From Haloterrigena sp. KLK7 (GTDB lineage: Archaea; Halobacteriota; Halobacteria; Halobacteriales; Natrialbaceae), in NCBI RefSeq assembly GCF_037914945.1, contig NZ_CP149787.1, forward strand, positions 2,046,001 to 2,110,000: a DNA stretch of 64,000 nt, written 5' to 3'. Position 1 is the stretch's first letter; every line of letters begins with the position of its first letter. A program made the position numbers and the translations under genes. Positions 16,624-26,785 of the stretch are shown here, piece by piece. The notes below the pieces were generated by a model, which was given only the letters and a program-made list of their open reading frames with translations, was not told the DNA's origin and ran no database searches.

Positions 16624-18489
16624 TCAGCCGTCGGCTTCGGGACCGAACTCGCGCTCGAGGGCGGCGGCGAGTTCCCGCACGCTCTCCTTGCCCGTCCGAT
16701 CGGGGTTCGCGAGGACGCGGACCGGCTGCTGGTCGACGGACACGAAGCCGAGATCGAGGCGTTCGGCGGTCGCGCGCAGCCCGAGACCGACGTCGGCGTC
16801 GCCCGCGATGACCTTGCGGGCGGGGCTCTCGTGGGCCCGCAGGCCCAGATCGAAGCCGTCGATCGCCTCGCGGAGGTCGCGAGCGCTCGCGTCGCGGTCG
16901 GCCGCGAGGTCCGACAGGGCCGCCTCGAGACTCGAGCGCAGTCCGGAGTCGGTCGTCCGGTTGACGAAGCGCAGGTCGCGGTCGATCAGATCGGCCAGTC
17001 CCTCCACCTCGTGGGGGTTGCCGGCCTGCGTGACCAGCCCCCACTCGCGGGTCCAGCGGCCGAGTTCTTCGGCGTCGATGTCTCGGTCGATCGACCCCGC
17101 CGCGACCGCGACGTCCGGCACGCCCTCGCGGAGCCGTCGCAGTCCGGGACGGGTGCCCACCGAGAGATAGCGGGGGTTCTCGAGGCCGTCGAGCAGCCGA
17201 TTGAGGGCGGGATCGTCCTCGCCGACGCCCAGCAGCGTGGGCGGTCGGACGTCCGGCGAGAACAGGCGGACCGTGACGGACTCGCCCGCCTCTACGTAGT
17301 CGGTCTCGGGGCCGACCTCGACGACGCCGTCGGCCTCGGCGAGGCTGGTCGTCGCGCCGCTGCCCTTGTCGACGGGGTAGACGAGCGGTTCGTCGTTCGA
17401 ATCTTCGACCAGTCCGACCGGCATCAGCCGCATGCGGCCCTCCTCGTAGCGTTCCTCTCGAGCCATCGTCCCGGCGACGGTCGCGGCACGCGGCTCCGGC
17501 ACGCCGGCGGCCTCGCGGATCGCGGGCGCGACGAAGGTCCGGAAGACCATCATCGCGGAGACGGGGTAGCCGGGGAGACCGACGTACGCCGAGTTCTGGA
17601 GGCGGCCGACGAGCATCGGCTTCCCGGGTTTGACGCTGACGCCGTGGAGGAGCAGTTCGCCCTGCTCCTCGATCACCCGGTAGATGACGTCGACCGCGCT
17701 CGCGCTGGTCGACCCCGAGGAGAGCACGAGGTCGCACTCGTCGGCGGCCTCCCGCAGGATCCGTTCCATCTCGTCCTGTTCGTCGCCCGCGTGCGGGTAG
17801 AGCACGGCCTCGCCGCCGGCGTCCTCGACGCCCGCGGCGATCGTGTAGCTGTTGACGTCGTAGATCTCGCCGCGCGCGCTCTCGAGGTCGTCGCCCGGTC
17901 GCACGAGTTCGTCGCCCGTCGAGACGATACCGACCGTCGGGCGCCCGCGGACGGGAATCTCGTCGACGCCCAGCGCCGAGAGCAGTCCGATGTCGCGAGG
18001 GGTGATCCGCGTGCCGGGGCCGAGCGCCCGTTCGCCCGCCGCGACGTCGGCGCCGGCGAACATGACGTTATCGCCGGGCGCGACCGACGTGCGCACGAGC
18101 ACCTCGCTCCCCTCCGTATCGGTCCGTTCCACGGGCACCATCGCGTCCGCGCCGTCGGGCATTACCGCGCCCGTCGAAATCTCGACGGCCTGGCCGTCCT
18201 CGAGGGCCACGTCGGGTTCCTCGCCGGCGTGGACCTCGCCGACCACCTCGAGTCGCGCCGGATCCGCCTCGTCGGCGCCGAACGTGTCCCGGGCCCGGAG
18301 CGCGTAGCCGTCCAGGCTCGCCCGGTCGAACCCCGGCACGTCGAGTTCGGCGTCGAGTCGCGCCGCCAGCACCCGGCCGCGGGCCTCCTCGAGCGAGACG
18401 CGCTCGAGTCCGCCCTCGAGCGACAGCGAGTCGATCGCTGCCCGCGCCTCCGCGGGGGTCGCGAGATCGCGAAACTCCTTGCGTTCCAT
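16624..18489 (-). CDS. moeA: Molybdopterin molybdenumtransferase MoeA fused to a substrate-binding (PBP-like) domain
   Basis: This is a 621-residue protein. Residues 1 to about 400 are MoeA, which inserts molybdate into molybdopterin: RDLATPAEARAAID at the N-terminus, then VPGFDRASLDGYALRA, PDGADAMVPVERT, the GIVSTGDELV loop and DLVLSSGSTSASAVD. About 420-621 form a periplasmic-binding-protein-like domain (ALNRLLDGLENPRYLSVGTRPGLRRLREG). Such MoeA-PBP fusions are known in archaea; the added domain may sense molybdate or another ligand. The gene is divergent from the MATE gene. Confidence 0.9.
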   Translation of the reverse strand: MERKEFRDLATPAEARAAIDSLSLEGGLERVSLEEARGRVLAARLDAELDVPGFDRASLDGYALRARDTFGADEADPARLEVVGEVHAGEEPDVALEDGQAVEISTGAVMPDGADAMVPVERTDTEGSEVLVRTSVAPGDNVMFAGADVAAGERALGPGTRITPRDIGLLSALGVDEIPVRGRPTVGIVSTGDELVRPGDDLESARGEIYDVNSYTIAAGVEDAGGEAVLYPHAGDEQDEMERILREAADECDLVLSSGSTSASAVDVIYRVIEEQGELLLHGVSVKPGKPMLVGRLQNSAYVGLPGYPVSAMMVFRTFVAPAIREAAGVPEPRAATVAGTMAREERYEEGRMRLMPVGLVEDSNDEPLVYPVDKGSGATTSLAEADGVVEVGPETDYVEAGESVTVRLFSPDVRPPTLLGVGEDDPALNRLLDGLENPRYLSVGTRPGLRRLREGVPDVAVAAGSIDRDIDAEELGRWTREWGLVTQAGNPHEVEGLADLIDRDLRFVNRTTDSGLRSSLEAALSDLAADRDASARDLREAIDGFDLGLRAHESPARKVIAGDADVGLGLRATAERLDLGFVSVDQQPVRVLANPDRTGKESVRELAAALEREFGPEADG

Positions 18490-18729
18490 ACCCGCAGTTG
18501 GCGGCCCGGGGGTAAAAACGTCGGTCGAACGCGGCCGTCGACTCGATCGGTCCGCGCCGAGCGACCGCCGGATCGCCGCCTCGTCGATCGCCGCCGTCCG
18601 GCTCGTGTGTCAGAATCGAGAGGGGTAGATAATGAACGATAATGGTGTACTATTGGGTGAATGTGAGGGTTTCTCTCGAGACACCTCACGATATGAAGTC
18701 ATTTACTGCTCGGTCACGAACGGGTTATC

Positions 18730-20214
18730 GTGAGTTCTCGTCTGCGTACCCTCCCGAATCCCTTCCGCTGGCTGCTGCTCTCGGTGGGCTATCTGCTCGC
18801 TCGGCTGGACGTGATCGACCCCCAGCGCGTCGAGCGGACGACCGACCTCGCGTGGCCGCGGATCGTGACGGGGATCGCCCGGATGTCCAAGTCCGCGGCG
18901 GACGTCGCGATGGTCGGGATCGCCCTCGGACCGGCGGCGATCGCCGGCGTCGGGCTCGCGACCCCGTTCTGGGGGCTCGCCTTCGCGTTCGCCGGGGGCG
19001 TCGCCGGCGCCACGATCAGTCTGGTCTCCCAGCGCTACACCGGCGGGAGCGTCCGCGAACTCTCGCTGGCGGTGACGACCAGCGCGCTCGTCGTCGTCGC
19101 GATCATGCTCCCGCTCGGGGTCCTCTACGGAACGGTCCCCGAACGGCTGATCGGGCTCGTCGGCGACGACGCCGCCTCGATCGCGTACGGGGCCGATTAC
19201 CTCCGGGTCGTCGCCCTCGGCGTCCCGTTCGCCGGGCTGAACCTCATCGGGAGCCGAACCCTCGTCGGCGCCGACGACGCGTGGACGCCGATGACCCTCC
19301 GGGCCGGCGGCGCCGTCGTCAACGTCGCGATCAACGCCGTGTTGATCTTCGTCCTGGAGATGGGCGTCGTCGGCGCGGCGATCGGGACGGTCGTCGCGAA
19401 CGTCCTCGTACTGACCGCCTTCGCCGTCGGCTTCGCGACCGGTCGCCTGCCGATCATCGGCGAGTTCCCGGTCACCCTCGACCTCGGCTGGCCGCCGGCG
19501 ACGGTCGACGACGTCCGCGACGTGCTCTCGATCGGGACGCCGCTGGTGTTCACCAACGGCGCCCGTCGGGCCGCCCAGTTCCCGATGCTCGCGATCGTCG
19601 CGCTGTTCGGGCCGAACGTCCTCGCGGCCTACGTCGTCGCCCGCCGCGTCCGCGACCTGATGGACACCCCCGGCTGGGGGTTCTCGCTGGCCTCGAGCAG
19701 CCTCGTCGGCCAGGAACTGGGCACCGGCGACGAGCGCTCTGCGGACACCTACGGCCGCGAAGTGCTCTGGTTCGGGACCGGCGTCTATCTGGTCAGCGCG
19801 ACGATCGTCTTCGTCTTCGCCGAGCAGGTCGGCCGCGTCTTCGTCGACGATCCGTCGATCCTGCCGCTGGTGACGACGTTCATCGCCGTCGCCTGCGTCA
19901 GCGTCGTCTTCCGCGGAGTCAGCGGCGGCGCGACCGGGCCGCTGCGGGCCAGCGGCGACACCAACTGGCCGTTCTACGGGCAGGTACTGGGACTCTACGT
20001 CTTCACGATCCCCGTCGCCTTCCTCGGCGCCGTCGCCGTTCCGGTGCCGGGTCTCGAGGTCGCGACGCCGCTTGGAATCGGCGCGCTCTACGCCGCGCTG
20101 GTCCTCGAGACGCTCGTTCCCGCCGTCGTCACCTACTACCGGTTCGAGAAGGGGTCCTGGAAGGTCATCAGCCGGTCGTACCGTCCCGAGTCGGGCTCTT
20201 CGCCCGGCGATTAG
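18730..20214 (+). CDS. MATE-family efflux transporter
   Basis: This 494-residue protein (GTG start) has about twelve hydrophobic helices in two related halves. Typical elements are TGIARMSKSAADVAMVGIALGPAAIAGVGLATPFWGL in the first helices and the repeat with GWGFSLASSSLVGQELGTG in the second half. MATE proteins export organic cations or drugs in exchange for Na+ or H+. The 240 bases between it and moeA hold both divergent promoters. Confidence 0.9.
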   Translation: MSSRLRTLPNPFRWLLLSVGYLLARLDVIDPQRVERTTDLAWPRIVTGIARMSKSAADVAMVGIALGPAAIAGVGLATPFWGLAFAFAGGVAGATISLVSQRYTGGSVRELSLAVTTSALVVVAIMLPLGVLYGTVPERLIGLVGDDAASIAYGADYLRVVALGVPFAGLNLIGSRTLVGADDAWTPMTLRAGGAVVNVAINAVLIFVLEMGVVGAAIGTVVANVLVLTAFAVGFATGRLPIIGEFPVTLDLGWPPATVDDVRDVLSIGTPLVFTNGARRAAQFPMLAIVALFGPNVLAAYVVARRVRDLMDTPGWGFSLASSSLVGQELGTGDERSADTYGREVLWFGTGVYLVSATIVFVFAEQVGRVFVDDPSILPLVTTFIAVACVSVVFRGVSGGATGPLRASGDTNWPFYGQVLGLYVFTIPVAFLGAVAVPVPGLEVATPLGIGALYAALVLETLVPAVVTYYRFEKGSWKVISRSYRPESGSSPGD

Positions 20215-20382
20215 TCGTCGCGGCGGATCGCCGTCTGTGGTAGTCCCCGACGGCGACTCGAGCGCGCGATCTCCACTCCAGTCCGGCACCCGCTCGATCT
20301 GTCCGACTCGCTGTCCTCGGTGATCTTTTATAAACGAACACGGATGAATGTCTTTTTCCGCTCGAGTGTCGAATCGCGTGGT

Positions 20383-20706
20383 ATGGCTACCCATGGCTTT
20401 CAGGACGGATCCGGCACGGGCGTCTCCCTGCCCGACGCGGTGCCGTTCGATCTGCCGCACTTATCGCGACTGAGCTGGGAACTCGGATCGCGCGTGGTCG
20501 ACGGCGAGGACGTCGTCCGACACAGCGAGTGGGGCCGGACGGGTCGCTCGTGGCTGCTGACGATCTTTCGGGTGACGGCGAACACCGTCGTCATGCGAGT
20601 CGAGACGCCCGTCGGCCGGGAACGGTTCTACGGCGCCGCCGAGCAGGACCTCGAGTCGGCGCTCCCGAAGCTGGAGTCGGCGCCCCGCTGGGAGCGTCTC
20701 GAGTAA
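20383..20706 (+). CDS. Uncharacterised haloarchaeal protein
   Basis: This 107-residue soluble protein starts at the ATG at 20383 (MATHGFQDGSGTGVSLPD). It has a central predicted beta-sheet (SWLLTIFRVTANTVVMRVETP) and a helical end. The layout RHSEWGRTGRSWLLTIFRV suggests a small, possibly ligand-binding fold, but I recognise no family. A TATA-like stretch, cttttataaac, lies about 55 bases upstream. Confidence 0.55.
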   Translation: MATHGFQDGSGTGVSLPDAVPFDLPHLSRLSWELGSRVVDGEDVVRHSEWGRTGRSWLLTIFRVTANTVVMRVETPVGRERFYGAAEQDLESALPKLESAPRWERLE

Positions 20707-20846
20707 CGCAGGTCTTCGTCGAGGGGCTCCGCGAGCGGTAACCGCTCTGCAACCGGTGCTCGGTCAGTGAGTGTCGATTTCTCTGCGAGCGCTCGTGTCG
20801 CGTCGAAATCACTATCGCTAAGGCGACGCGCTGGGACTGCCCGAGC

Positions 20847-21881
20847 GTGAGCGACCTCGGCAAGATCGATCGACAGTTCTTCGACCGGCGCGTCGCGCCG
20901 AACCTCGGCGCCGACCGCGACGACGTCGCCCTCGGTCCCCGACACGGCGTCGACTTCGGCGTCCTCGAGATCGGCGGGAAAGCCCTGGTGACCGCGACCG
21001 ACCCCGTCTCGATCATGCCCCAGTTGGGACTCGAGCGCGCGGCCCGATTCGCGCTCGACCTGGTGCTCGCGGACGTCGCCGTCAGCGGGATCCCGCCCTC
21101 GCATCTCTCGATCTGTTTCACGCTCCCCGAGACGATGACCGACGACGAGTTCGCGACCGTCTGGGAGACGATCCACGAGGAGTGCGTCGACCTCGGCGTG
21201 GCCGTCGTGACGGGCCACACCGCCCGCTACTCGGACCCCTCGCATCCGTGGGTCGGCGCCGCGACCGCGATGGCCGTCGGCGATCCCGACGCGATCGTCC
21301 GCCCCGACGGCGCCCGCCCGGGCGATCGGCTGCTCCTGACGACCGGGCCCGCGGTGGAGTCCGTCGGACTGCTGAGTACCCTGTTCGGCGATCAGCTCGA
21401 GGAGAGGCTGCCCACTGACGTGATCATCGACGCCCAGGACCGTCTCGAGGAGGTTTACTGCGTCCGAGACGCCCTTGCGGCGGCCGCCGCAGGGCCCGTG
21501 ACGGCGATGCACGACGTGACCGAAGGGGGGCTCGCAGGCGCGCTGAACGAGATGGCCGACGGGGCGGGCGTGCGGTTTTCGGTCGACAGCGAGGCAGTGC
21601 CGATGCGCCCCGGCGTCCGGGAGGTCTGTGAGTCCCTCGAGATCGATCCCTGGGCCGCGACCAGCAGCGGGTCGTTGCTGCTGGCGGTCGATCCCGAGGG
21701 TGTAGACGACGTAATGGCGGCGCTCGAGGATCGGGACACCGTCGTTTCCGAGATTGGAGCCGTCGAAACCGGAACTGACGACGACGGCGAGGTGCTCGTC
21801 GACGGCGACCGACTCGCCCACCCCACCGTCGACCCCTCGTGGCGAGCGTACGCCGAACTGGCAGATTCGGCGAGCGAGTAG
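20847..21881 (+). CDS. AIR synthase-related protein (HypE/ThiL superfamily)
   Basis: This 344-residue protein (GTG start) has the AIR-synthase fold. The N-terminal domain carries VTATDPVSIMP and LVLADVAVSGIPPSHLSICFTLP (the ATP-binding and dimer region). The C-terminal domain has MHDVTEGGLAGALNEMA and the ATSSGSLLLAV loop. It resembles HypE-like proteins, but no hydrogenase genes are near and the HypE C-terminal Cys is absent. A kinase or amidotransferase-like role on an unknown substrate is all that can be inferred. Confidence 0.8.
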   Translation: MSDLGKIDRQFFDRRVAPNLGADRDDVALGPRHGVDFGVLEIGGKALVTATDPVSIMPQLGLERAARFALDLVLADVAVSGIPPSHLSICFTLPETMTDDEFATVWETIHEECVDLGVAVVTGHTARYSDPSHPWVGAATAMAVGDPDAIVRPDGARPGDRLLLTTGPAVESVGLLSTLFGDQLEERLPTDVIIDAQDRLEEVYCVRDALAAAAAGPVTAMHDVTEGGLAGALNEMADGAGVRFSVDSEAVPMRPGVREVCESLEIDPWAATSSGSLLLAVDPEGVDDVMAALEDRDTVVSEIGAVETGTDDDGEVLVDGDRLAHPTVDPSWRAYAELADSASE

Positions 21882-21965
21882 TGTGATTTCGGCCTCGAGC
21901 CGTCGTTCGTTTCCGTCCGATATTTGAGTCGTAGTCGTTCCGCCCGTTCAACGGTGGCGCGTGCG

Positions 21966-21998
21966 GAGCCGCAGTGAGTGACGAACGAACTGCGGCTC
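21966..21998. terminator. Perfect 10-base stem-loop downstream of the AIR-synthase gene
   Basis: gagccgcagt at 21966-21975 pairs perfectly with 21989-21998 across a 13-base loop, 85 bases after the stop codon. It lacks a T-run, so function as a terminator is uncertain. It directly abuts the larger inverted repeat at 22003-22206. Confidence 0.35.
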
Positions 21999-22002
21999 TA
22001 CT

Positions 22003-22206
22003 CACGCGAGGGACGAGTGAACGACCGGAGGGAGTGAACGAATCGGTTGGGGAGGGTGTGGTACTTATTGCCTCCAGTGTGAGCAGATCGCTTCTCGTAT
22101 CGAAATATACCGGTGAGCGTCCTGCCACCGTGGCTACTGGGAATTGCCACGCCCTCCCCAACCGATTCACTCGTTCACTTCGTTCACTCGTTCATCCCTC
22201 GCGTGG
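22003..22206. repeat. Long imperfect inverted repeat in a 615-base gene-free region
   Basis: The gap 21882-22496 holds no convincing gene. Its centre is an inverted repeat with arms at about 22003-22061 and 22147-22206. The inner 22 bases (22040-22061 against 22147-22168) pair except for one G:T. Outer parts match with small gaps (cgcgagggacgagtgaac and its complement). The 85-base spacer is A/T-richer. The flank to 22440 is low-complexity (tcgttcacttcgttcactcg-type), common between haloarchaeal genes. It may be a MITE-like remnant. Confidence 0.5.
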
Positions 22207-22496
22207 AATCGAGTCGCGGTTCGCTTGGCTCGCGGTTCCCGCCGGTCACCGCTCGCGTTCTCGAGGCCTCACTTCGTTCCGCCTCGCACCGCTCACCGCG
22301 ACTCCGCACGCGCCATCGCAGTCCATCGGCGCGGTGGGGCGCGATGTCCCGTTCGGTGAAGGCGGTACGGGATGACGCTCGAGAGAGGGTTCGAGCGGGG
22401 GTTCGAGAGGCGAACGAGGCGAAACGAGAGCGCTCGAGTGACACTCACGATCCTCGACCATGACCGCTTTGTACAACCGGAAAATACGAGCCACAC

Positions 22497-23858
22497 ATGA
22501 GAACGCCAGCACCCGATTCGCGCCCGGTAGCCCTGACGATCGCCGGCAGCGACTCCGGCGGCGGCGCCGGGATCCAGGCCGATCTCGCGACGATGGCCGC
22601 CCACGGCGTCTTCGGCACGTCCGCGATCACGGCCGTCACGGCCCAGCACACCCGCGGCGTCGAGTCCTCGCACGTCCTGCCCGTCGAGGAGATCGAAGCC
22701 CAGATCGAGGCCGTCACCGGCGACTTCGCGGTCGGCGCGGCGAAGACCGGGATGCTCGCGACGACGCCCGTCATCCAGACCGTCGCCGAGTACGCCGGCG
22801 AGTTCGAGTTCCCGCTGGTCGTCGATCCGGTGATGGTCGCGACCTCGGGCGATCGGCTGCTCGAGGCCGAGGCCGAGCGCGCCTACGAGGAACTACTGGG
22901 CGAGGCGACGCTGGCGACGCCCAACGCGGACGAGGCGGAGGTGCTGACGGATATCGAGGTGACCGACGACGAGAGCGCGGTCGAGGCCGGGGAGGCGATC
23001 CTCGAGACCGGCGTCGACGCCGTCCTCGTCAAGGGCGGCCACGTCCCCGGCGAGTCGGTCCGGGATACGCTCGTCACCCCGGAAGGAGTCCGAACGTTCG
23101 AGCACCCCCGGATCGGTACCGAGGCCACCCACGGCTCGGGCTGCACGCTGGGGTCGGCGATCGCGGCCCGCCTCGCGACGGGCGAATCGCTCGAGACGGC
23201 CGTCGAGGGCGCCACGGAGTTCCTCGCCCGCGCGGTCCGGTACTACTACGACGTCGGCGAGGGCCACGGCGCGGTCAACCACATGGTCTCGCTGCGAAAC
23301 GAGGCCAGCCGCGAGCCGACCGCCGAGGAGGTCCAGGCCGTCGTCGACCGGTTCGTCGACGCGGACGTCTCGGCGCTCGTCCCCGAGGTCGGGATGAACG
23401 TCGCCGGCGCGACCCCCTACGCCGAATCGGTCGCGGAGACGGCGGCCGTCGAGGGGCGGATCACGCGCACGCTCTCGGGCGTCCGCCCCAACCGCGGGGT
23501 TCGGTTCGGCGCCTCGAGTCACGTCGCCCGCTTCCTGCTGGCGGCGCGGGAGTTCTTCCCGGAGCTCCGGTTCGCGGTCAACTGCCGGTTCGACGCGGCC
23601 GTCGAGGACGCGCTCGAGGCCCTTGAGTGGTCAGTCGCCGAGTACGACCGCGACGAGCAGCCAGACGAAATCAGCGAGACTGAGGGGAGCACGATGGGCT
23701 GGGGCGCCCGGCAGGCCTTCGCGGACCGCGAGGAGTCGCCGGTCGCGATCGTCGACCGCGGCGAAATCGGCAAGGAAGCGATGGTGAAACTCGTCGCGAG
23801 CGATCCGGAGACGCTGGCCGATCGAGCGCTGACGCTCGACGGCGAGGTGGACCGATGA
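22497..23858 (+). CDS. thiDN: Bifunctional HMP/HMP-phosphate kinase - thiamine-phosphate synthase (ThiD-ThiN)
   Basis: This is a 453-residue thiamine biosynthesis enzyme. Residues 1 to about 260 are ThiD ([31 protein letters not shown]; the anion-hole [19 protein letters not shown]), phosphorylating hydroxymethylpyrimidine. From about 275 to the end is a ThiN domain ([42 protein letters not shown]), which joins HMP-PP to thiazole phosphate in archaea lacking ThiE. The stop overlaps the next gene (ATGA). Confidence 0.93.
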   Translation: MRTPAPDSRPVALTIAGSDSGGGAGIQADLATMAAHGVFGTSAITAVTAQHTRGVESSHVLPVEEIEAQIEAVTGDFAVGAAKTGMLATTPVIQTVAEYAGEFEFPLVVDPVMVATSGDRLLEAEAERAYEELLGEATLATPNADEAEVLTDIEVTDDESAVEAGEAILETGVDAVLVKGGHVPGESVRDTLVTPEGVRTFEHPRIGTEATHGSGCTLGSAIAARLATGESLETAVEGATEFLARAVRYYYDVGEGHGAVNHMVSLRNEASREPTAEEVQAVVDRFVDADVSALVPEVGMNVAGATPYAESVAETAAVEGRITRTLSGVRPNRGVRFGASSHVARFLLAAREFFPELRFAVNCRFDAAVEDALEALEWSVAEYDRDEQPDEISETEGSTMGWGARQAFADREESPVAIVDRGEIGKEAMVKLVASDPETLADRALTLDGEVDR

Positions 23859-24874
23859 GCGCCGACGAGTCCGGTTCCGGCTCCGCGACCGACGACTCGG
23901 CGTCCGCTGCCGACCTCGACGTCGGACTCGTTCTCCCGCAGTACGGGACCGACGTCGGGACGGTTCGGGACACGGCTCTCGAGGCCGAAGCGCTCGGCTA
24001 CGACGCGGTCTGGCTCGAGGACCACTTCCAGTCGTGGATCGGCGACCCGCGGCGGGGCGTCCACGAGCCCTGGACGACGCTCGGCGCCCTCGCGGAAGCC
24101 ACCGACGAGATTCGGCTCGGCACGCTCGTCACGAGTCGGGACTACCGCCACCCCGCGCTGCTGGCGAAGATGGCCGCGCAGGTCGACCGGCTCAGCGACG
24201 GCCGCCTCGAACTCGGCCTCGGCGGGGGCTGGTACGCCGACGAGTACGAGCGGTTCGGCTACGAGTTCCGGGAACCGCCCGCGGAGCGGCTCCGACGGCT
24301 CGCCGAGACCGTCGAAATCTTACAGGGGCTGTGGACGACCGACGGCTACAGCCACGAGGGCGAGCACCTCGAGGTCGACCTCGAGGAGGCCTTCTGCGAG
24401 CCCCGGCCAGTTCAGGACCCCCACCCGCCGATCTGGATCGGCGGCGGGGGCGAGGCGTTCACGCTGCGGTACACCGCCGAACTCGCCGACGGCTGGAACT
24501 TCGGCACCTTAGCGCCCGAGGGCTTCGCCGACAAGCTCGAGGTACTGCGCGAGCACTGCGAGAGCGAGGCGCGCTACGACGAGATCCGCAAGTCGGCCGA
24601 GCTGTTCGTCTTCGTCGGCGAGACGACCGACGACGCCGAGGCGAAGCGCGAGCGGTTCGCCGACGAGTACCTCCCCGACGAGCCCGCGGAGCCCCGCGAG
24701 TTCTTCCTCTCGGGGTACGTCGAGACGGCGCCGACGGGGACGCCCGAGGACGTCCGCGACCGACTCGCGGAGTACGCCGGCGCCGGGATCGAGGAGGTCA
24801 TGCTCGTCGTCCCCGACGCGGCCGACGACGGGGACGAGAGCCTCGCGCTGCTGGCCGACGAGGTCCTCGCGTAA
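23855..24874 (+). CDS. LLM-class flavin/F420-dependent oxidoreductase
   Basis: This is a 339-residue TIM-barrel protein of the luciferase-like monooxygenase family, as in F420-dependent enzymes. Motifs are LDVGLVLPQYGTDVGTVRDTA, AEALGYDAVWLEDHF, IRLGTLVTSRDYRHPALLAKMAAQVDRLSDGRLELGLGGGW, and PPIWIGGGGEAFTLRYTAELADGWNFG. The enzyme probably transfers hydride to or from an unknown substrate. It is translationally coupled to thiDN, which may be coincidental. Confidence 0.88.
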   Translation: MSADESGSGSATDDSASAADLDVGLVLPQYGTDVGTVRDTALEAEALGYDAVWLEDHFQSWIGDPRRGVHEPWTTLGALAEATDEIRLGTLVTSRDYRHPALLAKMAAQVDRLSDGRLELGLGGGWYADEYERFGYEFREPPAERLRRLAETVEILQGLWTTDGYSHEGEHLEVDLEEAFCEPRPVQDPHPPIWIGGGGEAFTLRYTAELADGWNFGTLAPEGFADKLEVLREHCESEARYDEIRKSAELFVFVGETTDDAEAKRERFADEYLPDEPAEPREFFLSGYVETAPTGTPEDVRDRLAEYAGAGIEEVMLVVPDAADDGDESLALLADEVLA

Positions 24875-24923
24875 CGGTTCCGGAAACGGAACGCTCATTC
24901 TCGAGGCCGAAATAGCGACCCGC

Positions 24924-25253
24924 ATGGTCGAGAGTCCATTCGACGTCGACATCCGCGTCGGCGAGGTGCTGGACGCCGAACCGTTCCCCGAAACGAACAA
25001 GCCGAAGATGACGAAGCTGTGGATCGACCTCGGCGAGGACCACGGCGAGGTCCAGTCGGCCGCGCAGCTGGACCACCACTACGACCCCGAGGAGCTCGAG
25101 GGGCGACAGGTCCTCTGTGCGACGAACCTCGGCTCCGTCCGGATCGCCGGCTTCAAATCCGAGGCGCTGACCGTCGGCGTCCCGGACGAGGAGGAGTTCC
25201 CGGTGCTCGTCGAACCCGAACAGGACGTGCCCCTGGGCGGCCCGCTGTTCTGA
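24924..25253 (+). CDS. tRNA-binding domain protein (CsaA-like, OB fold)
   Basis: This 109-residue protein consists of one EMAP-II-type OB fold: FDVDIRVGEVLDAEPFPETNKPKMTKLWIDLGEDHGEVQSAAQL and GRQVLCATNLGSVRIAGFKSEALTVGV. Family members (bacterial CsaA, archaeal stand-alone tRNA-binding proteins) bind tRNA or act as chaperones. It is full-length for the stand-alone type, with its own 50-base upstream region. Confidence 0.85.
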   Translation: MVESPFDVDIRVGEVLDAEPFPETNKPKMTKLWIDLGEDHGEVQSAAQLDHHYDPEELEGRQVLCATNLGSVRIAGFKSEALTVGVPDEEEFPVLVEPEQDVPLGGPLF

Positions 25254-25363
25254 GACGCCCGTACTGACGCGGTATACCTCTTCTCGTGGGAGACGGTATC
25301 GAACTGCGAACAGTCATCAGAATCTGTACGTAGATCTATACGTTCGGCCGTGATTCCGCCGGT

Positions 25364-26785
25364 ATGGACGGCGCATCGCCGTCGACCGAGGGCACGAACA
25401 TCGAGGGCGAGTCTCCGGAAACCGAGCCCACCACTGAGACGGACGAGGCGACGATCACCGACGACGCCGAACTCGAGCGGACTCTCGGACTCACCGGCGG
25501 TCTCGCGATCGGGATCGGGACGATGATCGGCGCGGGGATCTTCGTCTTCCCGGGACTGGCGGCCGGCCGGGCCGGACCCGCCGCGGCGGGGTCGTTCGCC
25601 ATCGGGGCCGCCGTCGCCCTGCTGGTCGCGCTCCCGGCCTCGGAGCTCGCGACGGCGATGCCCAAGAGCGGCGGCGGCTACTACTTCATCTCGCGAGCGC
25701 TCGGCGCGCTCGCGGGCGCCGTCGTCGGGCTGTCGCTGTGGTTCGGACTGGTGTTCGCGACGGCGTTCTACCTCGTGGGCTTCGGCTACTACGCAGTCGA
25801 CACGCTCGCCGAACTCGGTATCGCGGTCGGCGAGGGACTGGTCATTCCGGTCGCCCTGTTGTTCGGCGCGGGCTTTACCGTCCTGAACGTGACGGGCACG
25901 GAGAACGCGGCGAAACTCCAGAACGGGATCGTCGCCCTGCTGCTGTCGATCCTCGTCACCTTCCTCGCCTACGGTAGCCTCGACGCGGTCGGGCTGGTCG
26001 GCGAGCCGGCGGCGCCCGAACGGTTCGCGCCCTTCGGCGCGATGCCGGTGTTGACGACCGCGGCGCTCGTCTTCACGTCCTATCTCGGCTTCGCGCAGGT
26101 GGCGACCGTCGCCGGCGAGATGCGGAATCCCGGTCGGAATCTCCCGCTGGCGATGGTCGGCTCCGTCCTCGTCGTCGGCGTCCTCTACGTGGTGACGATC
26201 TTCGTCGCGACGAGCGCGTTCGGCAGCGAGGCGCTCGCGGGCTTCGGCGAGACGGCGATGGTCGAGGTCGGTCGCCACTACCTCGGTGCCGCCGGCGCGT
26301 TCGCCATCGTCTTCGGCGGCCTGCTCGCGACGATGTCCAGCGCCAACGCCTCGATTCTCAGCACGTCGCGTGCCATCTACGCCGTCTCGAGGGACGCCCT
26401 GCTCCCGAAGCGGGCCAGCCGGATCAACCTCCGGTACGGCACGCCCCACGTCGCGCTCGGGCTGGCCGGCGGGCCGATCCTCGTTCTGACCGCCACCGGG
26501 CAGGTCGAACTGCTCGCCGAAGTCGCCTCCTTCCTGCATCTGATCATGTACGGGCTGATCTGCGTGGCGCTGATCGCGCTCCGGCGAAACGAACCGGCGT
26601 GGTACGACCCCGACTTCCGGGTACCGGGCTACCCGTTCGTGCCGATCCTCGGTGCGATCACCAGTTTCGCCATGCTCGGGTTCATGCAGCCGGCGTCACA
26701 GCTCGTCGGCGTCGGGATCATGATCGCGACCGCCGGCTGGTACGCCTATTACGCCAGGGACGTGTCCCTGCGGGGTGAGCTATGA
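25364..26785 (+). CDS. APC-family amino acid/polyamine permease
   Basis: This 473-residue protein has an acidic 40-residue cytosolic leader and then twelve or so helices. The APC signature [34 protein letters not shown] marks TM1-2, with [21 protein letters not shown] following and a [16 protein letters not shown] loop. The substrate is unknown. Its stop overlaps the ATG of a UspA-type protein (ATGA), a pairing common in haloarchaeal permease operons. Confidence 0.9.
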   Translation: MDGASPSTEGTNIEGESPETEPTTETDEATITDDAELERTLGLTGGLAIGIGTMIGAGIFVFPGLAAGRAGPAAAGSFAIGAAVALLVALPASELATAMPKSGGGYYFISRALGALAGAVVGLSLWFGLVFATAFYLVGFGYYAVDTLAELGIAVGEGLVIPVALLFGAGFTVLNVTGTENAAKLQNGIVALLLSILVTFLAYGSLDAVGLVGEPAAPERFAPFGAMPVLTTAALVFTSYLGFAQVATVAGEMRNPGRNLPLAMVGSVLVVGVLYVVTIFVATSAFGSEALAGFGETAMVEVGRHYLGAAGAFAIVFGGLLATMSSANASILSTSRAIYAVSRDALLPKRASRINLRYGTPHVALGLAGGPILVLTATGQVELLAEVASFLHLIMYGLICVALIALRRNEPAWYDPDFRVPGYPFVPILGAITSFAMLGFMQPASQLVGVGIMIATAGWYAYYARDVSLRGEL

